NCBI GenBank assembly: GCA_933228895.1
Contig: OW121851.1
Coordinates: 129,379,624-129,443,623 of the forward strand
DNA: 64,000 nucleotides
Source of the DNA: Platycnemis pennipes
Lineage: Eukaryota > Arthropoda > Insecta > Odonata > Platycnemididae
Reading direction: 5' to 3'
Part shown: positions 55,096 to 64,000 of the stretch, piece by piece
Numbering within the stretch: position 1 is the stretch's first letter
How the letters are laid out: each line of letters starts with the position of its first letter
Notes under the pieces: generated by a model
What the model was told of the DNA's origin: nothing
Seen by the model: the letters and a program-made list of their open reading frames with translations, nothing else
Databases searched by the model: none
Made by a program: the position numbers and the translations under genes

Positions 55096-55949
55096 TCGCA
55101 ATCATCAAAATGCTTTACCATTATTCCCCTGAGCAACGAATTTATTAGCGCAGAGACACCTATTTTCTATTCCTGTCAATCAGCGAAACCTGCGAATTCT
55201 TCTCTCCGACTCGTATATTAAGTCCTCCTGAATGATGATGACTGCCTGGTGCAGCTGCTGTGAGGTTACTGCAGCGTAGCTAATGGCTGGCAATATTTCA
55301 CCAGGAATCCAACCACTGTGTTAAACCCGTAATTTTACAGTTTAATTCAAATTTGAAAAACTCCGAAGACAGGAATATTAAAATGCCAATTCAAGTAGGA
55401 AAGTATATCTCCGAAATAAGTTTTTCGGCTGACTTGGCAACCATCTACTGAGAGGAGAATAGGTGTTAGCCTGCCGAGGGGTAGGTTAGGACTCCTAGTT
55501 CGGAAGCACATATACTACATGATGGACTTAGCTTTGCGTCAATAAAGCCGTGGTACCCAAATGTTATGGTGTAGGTAAAGGTGAATTCGTATTCAATATG
55601 GACTCCAAGATATGAAGGTTACTTGAAGCATGAAGTAATAGGTTGGGTTTAAAGCTATCAGCTGTTATTTTAGGGTCATTTTTAAAAAATTGAGACGAGG
55701 AAAAAATCTAAAATTCGGAACGTTCGGATTTACGCTCAATTCCTCAGTTACCAATCCATTCTCTCCCCTAGTACACAGCTATTGCCATTTATGTGCCCGT
55801 AACATTCCCAGCAGTCTGCACGGTAGAATACTTTTATTCAAAACTAGCCCCAAAATAGAAAAAATAATGAGTACATACTTTACGAATAACAGGCCATTCG
55901 CATAAATTTCCCGGTAGCTTTTACCAACAATATAATTCGCTGTGAATAT
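55096..55949. other. No gene recognised
   Basis: AT-rich. Nothing supported. Confidence 0.5.
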
Positions 55950-56512
55950 CATAATAAAAAATCTTTTTAAGCATGCTTTTCTAAAAAAAATAAAAATCTA
56001 AGAGGGCGAGGGTGCGACCTCATTTATATTTCACTCCTTAACTTTAGTCCATTTAAATATTTTCTACAAATTATATATTGAAGCGCTCTATTCCACTGAA
56101 TACCAATATCTTTATATTTAATTAATTTATATTGATAATGGATACTCTCTATATCTCTCTACTTATATTGATAATGGATACGCTCTATTACACTGAATAC
56201 CAATATCTTAATATTTAATTAATTTATATTGATAATTGATACGAAAGAGCACTCCATGCTTTTCGTTGTGGCCAAATAAACATAAACAACTTAAATAGGT
56301 TATATTGTTGAAACCAAAATTACTTCCTATTAATGTTCATAAATAATTTATTGTGTTGATAATTTCTTTGAATTGCATTTTATTACTGTCCAGTACAGGC
56401 TAAACTTTAATTCACTTAAGAAAATATTATTTTTTATTTTTAGTACGATGTAAAGATATTTCTTTTTCTTAGATTTTTATTTTTTTAAATAAAAGCGCGC
56501 TTAAAAATATTT
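55950..56512. mobile_element. TIR-type non-autonomous DNA element, family A copy 2 (both ends)
   Basis: Left terminus 55962-56002 (ctttttaagcatgctttt...aaaaatctaag) pairs with the right terminus 56468-56511 (cttagattttta...gcgcgcttaaaaat). Compared with 1926-2336, the outer parts agree in direct orientation, whereas 56003-56252 agrees only when reverse-complemented. It also has a partial internal tandem duplication ('actgaataccaatatct', 'aattaatttatattgata') at about 56090 and 56190. Confidence 0.75.
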
Positions 56513-56889
56513 TTTCTGTTTTTTTTTACTTTTTAGTCCTAGAATATTAGATTTTATAAAACTACACTAGATTATTGTAAAAGCAAATGTTTGCACTTTA
56601 TGCTATATGTTATAAATATGTTATATTTAAATATGTCTAAGATAACTTGATGACAAACAAACATCTAATTTGCTAGAACTAAAAAGTAATCGTACTCGAA
56701 GTGCTTTGTATTTCAGATAAATATGACCAGAAAAAAGGTACATAAAAATCCTCATGTTTCCTTGAACGTGTTTCCCATATATTGGGATAAAATCACATTA
56801 AAACGCTTCATAAACTATGAGTAACGATTCAATTATAATTATGAAAGATAGCACATTGAAATCTTAAGATTCTCAATTGGAAAAATTGT
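56513..56889. other. No gene recognised
   Basis: Very AT-rich interval between the TIR element and the SINE. Nothing supported. Confidence 0.5.
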
Positions 56890-57095
56890 CCCATTTATGG
56901 GAATTCGAACCCGAGACCCTATCAAGGCAAACCCAACGCACTAACCACTACGCCATGTGAGAAATACGAAATTGAAGTATATTATAGTCTTAAAGTCGTA
57001 ACCATGGGAACGGGACCCGTAGATGGAACCGCGGAACCATGGAAAAGCAAACTAAAGGAAAGCATGTAAAATTAACTAATTCATTCAGTTCGTAA
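56890..57095 (-). repeat. tRNA-derived SINE plus shared flank
   Basis: Minus-strand A box (complement of 56945-56955, tggcgtagtgg) and B box (complement of 56901-56911, ggttcgaattc), the same family as 3960-4045. Similarity continues to about 57075, as it does right of 4045 ('gaagtatattatagtctta', 'gtaaccatgg', 'gaaagcatgtaaaa'). Confidence 0.75.
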
Positions 57096-57384
57096 GATTT
57101 TTTCGTTCAGGATTAGTTCATTCAGCTCACTACTAATGATGTTTGCCCATTTTAGTTCGCAGATAAAGAAAATTTAAAAAATCCGTTTTAAACGTGGATA
57201 TTCTGCCTCAGTCTCTGTCCGAAAATCCCACCCCCACCGTACGGTTATCAGAGGCCTTTATCCTAAGCCCCTCTCATTTCCGGGCCCTCACCTCTCACAA
57301 CTATAAGTCCTTCGAATCTCTCACCTCCTTCCTTTCCACCCTATAATATCCGTATCCAATCTCCATTCGTGCCCTGCTAACGAG
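57096..57384. other. No gene recognised
   Basis: C-rich from 57210 on ('cccacccccaccg'). Nothing supported. Confidence 0.5.
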
Positions 57385-57698
57385 CATCTACATCTACATA
57401 ATACCCTGCAAGCCACCACAAAGGTGTGTGGCGGGGGATGATTTCTCACCAAACATGCACTACATATCATACATAAAAAAGGAATAGTATTAATATACTA
57501 GTCAGAACTTCACTATTTAAAAAAGATAGAAATTGCAAAACAAACATGCAAAAACATTCTGTTAGTAGGGTTAGCTTTAAGTACTCACGACAACATGCAG
57601 CTACCAATGCTATCCATTGCTACTCTCCGATTGGACATATTTACCGTTATTCGTATATCTAATTGTACGAGGGAAATAGAATATTTTGAATCTATCTA
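57385..57698 (-). mobile_element. CR1/jockey-like LINE 3' end, minus strand (copy 9 of 9)
   Basis: Starts with 'gcatctacatctacataata' and 'ccctgcaagccaccacaaaggtgtgtggcgggg', continues with 'aaacatgcactac' and the 'aacatgcagctac' block, and ends just inside the C-terminal coding region ('attgtacgagggaaata', 'ttttgaatct'). Confidence 0.85.
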
Positions 57699-57828
57699 GC
57701 ATATCTCATCCCAGGGTAATATGGATCACGAGAGCACGCAAACCACCCGGCAATACCAAACACTTGAAATATACACGATACTGTGAGATGAAAACACAAT
57801 TCCTGTAAAAGGGAAAGAGTATATATAC

Positions 57829-57965
57829 CGGCATTTTTCTTGGATCGGGCACTCAACGCCCTGAGGACGATGGCAGTGTTAGCCGTCGAAACGTCGGCAT
57901 TAGCCGTTTCCCTGACCCGGAGGAGAACCCGTGAAGACTTCACCAGCATTATACGCCGGGAAAAA
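57829..57965 (+). mobile_element. Short repeat with the stem-loop motif, related to 39795-39975
   Basis: Contains ctgagga (57861-57867), c, a six-pair stem gatggc/gccgtc (57869-57874 with 57882-57887, one G-U), gaaac (57888-57892) and gtcggc, then 'cctgacccggaggagaaccc' and 'gaagacttcacc'. The order and the downstream block match 39889-39970. The flanks 'accggcatttttctt' and 'cgccgggaaaaaac' are partly inverted copies of each other. No TSD could be set. Confidence 0.6.
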
Positions 57966-59186
57966 ACAAGATCCTACTATTTCTGTAAGTTGAGAAAGTA
58001 TTTGCGTGTGCCGATTCCCTTCCTGAATTCAATATGAATCACGCGCCACGCCCGCTTATCACCATCCTGTCGTGAACTACTAACAAGTATTGCATAGCTA
58101 GTGCTTCTAAGGGGCTGTTTATACCTGCTGTGAATGTGAGCAAAACTAGAGTGTGATTGCGCTGCTCTCTTTTAATGCCCTCTCTAATAGTTATTCTAAA
58201 ATTCCACAGCAGCATGTTTCACGCAGAGTCCTCTGGATTGCCAAAGAGTAACTACATATAACCTAAGAGTAGCGTTGAGAATGCCATCTAGAATACTCTG
58301 CGTAGTCCGTAGCGGTGACAATCTCTACAAATGAGGAAAGCGTGAAATTCCAATAGGATTTAGTGTTGTACTTTACGCTAGTATTGAGAATGTACGAATG
58401 AATACTAAAGCCAATTTTACATCAATATTATATAAGTAGTTTTTTGAATTTAATTTGCGTTAACTTCGTACGTGTATTACTATCGTTATATTCTACAACA
58501 GTGACAACACAATGCAGTTTGTTTGGGCTCCCATTAAAGTACTGACCGACTGACGAATAACTTACACAATGGATTTATTTTATCTATTGTCAGCTCTGTG
58601 TCAACACCATAGATTTTATGCACGTGACGCTACTGTCTCATCCCTATTACCGAATTTCATATTCTGTCACCTTTGAATAGTTCTCCATCCACCACACCTT
58701 AAACATGTTTGCCTCCGCTATTTTCTTCCTTCATCCCTCATTGCCTACATAGAGACTAATTCCAGAGCCATCTAGTGCTACGACTCGGTCGAGGCTGCGA
58801 ATGGTCATTCCTCACGTCTCTCCCCGGAATCCCTCTCAACGAGACCTTTATATCTGCTGAGGCTCTTTGCCAGCATACTACTCCTTCTTGTGTTTTCTCT
58901 GCAGAGCCCATTTTCATCTCGAAAACGTCCAAAAAAAAGCTGTTCATCTCTCCAATTTATTCCAAACTTCCTTAATTTGTATCCCTATCGTTCATTATCT
59001 TGGCAATCCAATTAATTTTGCTTTCGTATGATTCTTTCGTGATCCTTGCCAGACACTCAAATCCTTCAACAATTCAACCATATTGAACATTGACAAATTT
59101 TACTCGATTTCCTCAATCGACAACTAAAGCTAAGCCATCCGCAAATCTATCTATTAGTCATCAGTCCTCAATAAAAGTAATCCCCA
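57966..59186. other. No gene recognised
   Basis: AT-rich. Two short overlapping opposite-strand ORFs at about 58756-58975. Nothing supported. Confidence 0.5.
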
Positions 59187-59705
59187 ATTGGGGTCGTTGA
59201 CCATATTTTTACGGCCGAATCTGATAGAGTTTGTAAACTGAAAAGACCCATATGTTTCTGTTCTTCAATCCGTTAATTAGTTCTCGAGTAATAAGCGGCG
59301 AAAACTAACGTTTTTAACTCTTTCGGAAAAGTGGGAGTGCAAAGGACTCGTGCGTCATCCGCTTCATCCAATCACAATTCAGACAGCGAAGTTCCTTCCC
59401 TCAACCACAATGGGGGACACACAGCTGACTCTGCCAATGGAAGTGGTTGCGACGGGATCTCTTCAGGCAGACCTCCCCTCCCTACCTCCGCTGCCTTCCC
59501 TTTCTTCCTCAACATAGTCAAGTACGGGAGGTGGTTGACGTAGTGATCCTTAACGCAGCTCGTTCGGTGTGCGTTACCTTTTGCTTCTTTCAATTTTTAA
59601 TTTATGAGTGAATGGCTCCGGTTAGAAGATTAATTTTTTCATTAAAATTCATTTTTCGTTTCCATCTAACGGATTCGTGTCAAAATAGCGATTTCTGTAA
59701 ACCCC
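59187..59705 (+). mobile_element. ~540-bp non-autonomous dispersed element (copy 3, complete)
   Basis: Aligns throughout with 8460-8999 in the same orientation, from 'ggggtcgttgaccatattttt' to 'tagcgatttctgtaaaccccccc'. Ends read ggggtcgttgacc and (complement) gggggggtttac, consistent with a short imperfect terminal inverted repeat. No shared flanks with the other copies, which places the ends near these coordinates. Confidence 0.8.
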
Positions 59706-61084
59706 CCCATTCTATACCATCTCTTTTCCCACATCGTTGCTTTTAAACGATTAAGTTTGAAAGCAACGATGGTTGAGGATGGTCCGATCTGTATCCTCAG
59801 CTCATCACTGTTCATTCTGATCCTCCATTCGTCAACCTTAATTGAAAGGTTATAATAAGAATTATAGTTGGATTATAATAAGAAGTCAGTCCTCCCAATC
59901 CAATATTAATTTCTGCGACACAATTATTAATTACGTGCAAATTCCTCCACCACACCACCGCCACGTAGCAAACAGCGGCAATCTGGCATTGGCGTAAATT
60001 CCCATTAGCATCATAATTACACGTACAGCGTCTCACTTTCCCTTCCTTCACCCAACCAATTTCATCTTCAAAACACTACAGTCTGCCGCTTCATTTCATT
60101 ATCCAGAGTCACAAGCTCTCAGAGGAAAAATAAATTTTTCCGCGAGCGAAATCAAACTTTCGAGTCCACAACCCCTTCCTTTCCTCTTTCCGGGGATTAT
60201 AATGGAAATTTATTTTACGAATTCCTAAAACCTCGAAGCGCCGAAGACTTATGAAGCAATGAAGCTTCCTCGTTTATCATAAAACTCGAACTGTCTTCAT
60301 AATCATTTTGAAAATTCAGACAACATATCGTCTGAATTTCTCATTTTCGCTTTCGTCGAAACTGGGCGAGAATATATTTAGGGTGCTTTTAAATACGCAG
60401 AAGTACTCAATCTACAATTTTTTGGTGAATACTTATAGTGAGTCGTAAAAAGAGAATAAAGAAAGAGGCAGAAATGAGGAAGAAAATTCTAAAAAATATT
60501 ACCCTGTACCTTGGTGGGACTTGGTTTTTCTGATGATTGAAAGTGGGGCGTAAGACGCAAAAGGATGGGAACCACAAATTTCGATCCCTTAAGATACCTT
60601 TACATTCTAACTTCTATTCACGACCACTACTTCTATCAATCCGAAAAAAATAATGAATTTATGACTGATGACTGTCCTAAATCAATACGCATGGAATACT
60701 ATGACTCTGGTATATAAAGTTACAGTTCCAATTCCTGCTTATGAAAACGTAATATTTGGGCTCGTTAACGAGTATGCCAATTCAAATTTTTAAAACCCTT
60801 CCCTCTGATTACAAGCAGTTACACAAAAAATAGGCTTTCATAGCTGAATGGCACAAATTCGCACTCCACTCCCTGCCATAAACCTTTGCCAAATTTCATT
60901 GAATCTCGTACTATGCGAGAGGAGCGAGCTTCGACATTTTCCAGGGCATGAACTCCGCAAAATCACTTTTACAAATGCCGCTTCGGTGAGAATGAAGACC
61001 TATTTTTCATTGAAAAAATGATAAAAATTTTCACGACTAATTTTCAGTTTTAAGATGAAGTTTATGTGCAAATACTCCGTTTGC
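59706..61084. other. No gene recognised
   Basis: AT-rich. A small local palindrome 'cgttgcttttaaacgatta...gaaagcaacg' lies at 59736-59770. Nothing else supported. Confidence 0.5.
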
Positions 61085-61875
61085 CATCACTATTATTTGA
61101 TTTTTTTGGCGCAAACGTTTCATGGGTTCCACCCTTAAGGCTCTGGACACAATCAACGTAAAAGGGTGACGTGAGTCGATAACCGTAAAACGTGAATAGA
61201 GATGGCGTATGGGTGGGGGAACGGAAACAAAAGACAAAATTAGCGCGTAACGTGAGACGTGTAGCACGTGAGAGATGGTCATCTCCCATCTCCCACGTTT
61301 CACGTACACGGAAAACCAATGAAAAATGTCCCAGCATTCGGTGATAAGGAGCCACCTGTGGGTAGTTAATAAAGTTACGCACACCTCTTCACAACTAAAA
61401 TTGTAGTCTCAAATACTGTAAAAATTATTTCAGCCTCTGGTTATCGCATACAGAATTTCTTGACTTTTTCGTAGTGAGCAAATCAATGAAAGAATAATCC
61501 TTTGAAGATATTGTGTTTTACTGATGCAACTAATGCCACGAGAGAGCCTGTTTGCGACGTTGCCATTGTTTAGATGGTGAAATTTTAGCTAGGAATGATC
61601 AAACACGGTTTTCGCGAATTAATTCTCGTGAATTATAATAAACTTACGCGATCTGATAACGGCATTAACGGCATGGAATACATAGGTACCTCTACAGTCT
61701 TGAAAATGAATTGTTAGCTTCTGTTTACACATTCGCTACGGATTCCGTTTAGCGCCTTTGTAAGTCAATTTTTTCCTGAGTACGTCAATTGTGTCCGCTA
61801 GAGAATAAACTCACGTTTCCCGTGAACGACTCACGTCATCCGTTCATGATAATCGTGTCCCAGTCTTTAAGCGAT
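61085..61875. repeat. Dispersed repeat family Y, copy 3 (internally deleted, inverted ends)
   Basis: 61540-61870 matches the two outer parts of 41040-42600 in the same orientation, joined at about 61635-61680 with the middle lost. At the left, 61085-61200 ('gcgcaaacg', 'cacaatcaacgt', 'gggtgacgtgagtcg', 'aaacgtga') is the complement of the right edge 61795-61870, so the copy appears to be bounded by roughly 80-bp imperfect inverted repeats. Confidence 0.65.
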
Positions 61876-63910
61876 AGCCATTATTTAATTTCGGAGGTGG
61901 TAAGAAAAGTTGCCCTTCCTCTCCATCCACAGTTACGAATATCCTTACGATGGGAACTCATTTGGCAGCACGAAATACAGAGTCGGAAAATGACAGAACG
62001 TTATTTGCAAATGCTTCATTCGTTACAGTTTAAAGAGAACTCGAAAAATGTGAGAGAAGAGTTGATAACATCTTTAATTGCTCATATGAGTTTAAACATG
62101 ATCCACGAGTCATGCCTGACGCATATGATCAACAGATCAATAATTCAATTTTAAGTCTGGCATCCCGCAAAAATCATAAGCAGGTTACAAAATGCACAAA
62201 TAAAACATTTTCATCAAACGCGATTTGCTCATCTCATTTGAGGTGATTGCCACCGGGAGGGCAATGTTGAGCGAAATCGGCTAAATTGAGGAAAATCACT
62301 GCAAGAACTGAGGTGGAATAGCTCATTATGAAATGAAATGCCGTTCCTTTAATTCGCAAAACCGTTAAACCATACACCATTCCCCTTCCATCCTCCATTT
62401 CAACGAAAGTTATAATTTTATTTATCAGTTCAAGTCACCAAGTATCAATTTACAGCATCATGATTAATGAATAATAGAGAATTCGTATCTGAATAATTAA
62501 ACCAAATCAATAAGAAACATATTATTGCTTCTAGACTCAGCTTATTTATGGAAGAATTACAGATTAACTTAGAGGAAATGAATGCAAAGTCATAAATGCA
62601 TAGAGAACATATAACTCCACGAGAGCTATTTTAAATTCTAAACGGTACCAAAAGTTGTCAGTAATGGAATTAAAAGCTATTTTCGCGATGATCAAGAATT
62701 CAATAGCCTTTGTTATATTCAAGCCTCTCTGATCTTTAAACTAATTGCATATTCTATTAGACAATTAGCACATATTTCAATACCAATTGCATGCATATCA
62801 AATTCATTTTTCCATTTCCATTTTCCCAAAATTTAAAGGCACAAAAGATCAAAGTTTCATTCACAATGATTTCATATATTCACAATCAATTTAACATTAA
62901 ATTAAAATTCTCTCTTTCTCTTCTTTTCCTCGGAAACTAATTTTAAAAATATTGACGCTTTGACGATCAAGTCTACGCATATTTAATGTCGTGCGTGCAT
63001 TAAAATTCGTTCAGATCAAACCAAAACTTGTAAAATCTCAATTTATTCTGCTTATTTCAACACTAAAAGCAAATATTCAAAGCAAGTTTGATTGAGATAT
63101 TATTAACAAAGTCCACCCCAGAATATATCATCGCGATGAATGTTTGATCGGACCAATTAATGCTTTTAGGGGCTGATTAATCCATGCCAAAGGAATCAAC
63201 GCTAAAAAATTTGCTCTAACATGCTATACACGTAATTTCCCATTCATCACATTACATAAACTCCACGGATTTAAAAATATAGTGGGAAATAACAATGAAA
63301 TCCAGTTAAACACATGGGAGAAAAAATACTTTGCTGGTTCACAGGATATCCTTTGGACTAGCAAAAGAGTTCCACAAAGTAACGCCACTCACCATTGCAT
63401 TTATCAATGAAATCCAGGTTCATTTCGGTTATCTTTCAATAGCGTTATTATGCGTAGCGACATATTATCTAGCGCTTCTTTAAAAAAATCTTAAAGGCAC
63501 GTTATCATAAAAATAAGCCATAGCATCGCAAACTTCCCACATTACTGTAATCTCGACAGATAACATTAGAAATAAAGGAATGGGTTCCAATGCAAGCACC
63601 GGCAGTTCCACCGCATTCAAGAAACAGAAAGCACCAGCGCATGCTTCCGCTGCGTTGCGAATTTTCCACCAAATCCTCCGTGACTATCTTCCATAATGTG
63701 CATGCTTGGTCCAAGTCTGCAATCGAAGATATCGAATGACCCAACATTAACATTTGATCACGGATCACAGTGTTGCCTTTTAAATCATACGTCACAAAAG
63801 ATCGAGGCCCTTCGACTCTTCTGTTTCAGCATAATAGGAGAGTTTCCTTCAGCAAAGAAAAGAGAATTCATTAATTGTGATACGCACTCCTGTATTCATT
63901 TTACGCAAAA
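61876..63910. other. No gene recognised
   Basis: AT-rich. The forward ORF 61789-62154 begins inside the repeat above and has no family resemblance. Nothing else supported. Confidence 0.5.
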
Positions 63911-63995
63911 CATTTGGATAGAGAAATCCCAGTTTGCCAGAGAATTGAATGTTAATTTTACGACAGTTTGAAAAAGCTCAGCAATGGCTAGATGC
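63911..63995 (+). repeat. Dispersed repeat family Z, copy 2
   Basis: Same block as 43393-43478: 'gagaaatcccagtttgccag', 'agaattgaatgttaatttta', 'aaagctcagcaatgg'. Reaches almost to the end of the window, so its right limit is unknown. Confidence 0.7.
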
Positions 63996-64000
63996 GCCAT

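Overview
This window looks like repeat-rich intergenic or intronic DNA from an animal, most likely an arthropod. The evidence is the AT-rich composition, the absence of any convincing host coding gene, and a dense mix of decayed transposable elements: RTE and CR1/jockey-like LINEs, a Penelope-like element, a Helitron, a Ty3/Gypsy LTR element, hAT- and Harbinger-like non-autonomous DNA elements, and tRNA- and 5S-rRNA-derived SINEs. I cannot name the species from the sequence. There is no operon, rRNA operon, CRISPR array or functional tRNA. Element boundaries are approximate unless an LTR, a target-site duplication (TSD) or an empty site is cited.

Layout. 1-12 kb: a partial ~540-bp dispersed element, a TIR element, a broken RTE LINE, a tRNA SINE, and a minus-strand Penelope-like element split by a 1146-bp Helitron at 6203-7348. 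A second copy of the ~540-bp element, a small TIR element (9014-9245), an RTE 3' end and a CR1-like 3' end follow. 13.9-17.3 kb: an LTR retrotransposon on the minus strand whose two LTRs read as identical but whose pol is mostly missing. 17.3-33 kb: several degraded LINEs (17.4, 19.2, 20.8, 28.3 and 31.4 kb), a palindromic pair of tRNA-like sequences (23.9 kb), SINEs and a diverged tandem duplication. 33-43 kb: a CR1-like fragment, a perfect 22-bp-arm hairpin, a 158-bp tandem duplication, a 2386-bp hAT-like element with a perfect 8-bp TSD, a 181-bp insertion with a perfect 11-bp TSD, and a Harbinger-like MITE nested in another repeat. 43-50 kb is mostly featureless. 50-58 kb: a 182-bp near-perfect palindrome, the best-preserved CR1-like LINE, a 5S-derived SINE, a tRNA-like SINE, two inverted CR1-like fragments and a second copy of the TIR element. 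59-64 kb: a full ~540-bp element and two further dispersed repeats.

The elements form nested layers. The Helitron sits in the Penelope-like element, the ~540-bp element sits in a repeat whose uninterrupted form survives at about 4.1 kb, the MITE sits in a repeat whose empty form is at about 12 kb, and the 181-bp element sits in a repeat whose empty form is at about 24.9 kb. The point most worth following is a recurring stem-loop motif (UGANNA, stem, GAAAY, GGUCGG) seen in the 181-bp insertion, a related repeat at 57.8 kb and two large palindromes. It resembles part of a hammerhead ribozyme core, but the match is incomplete.
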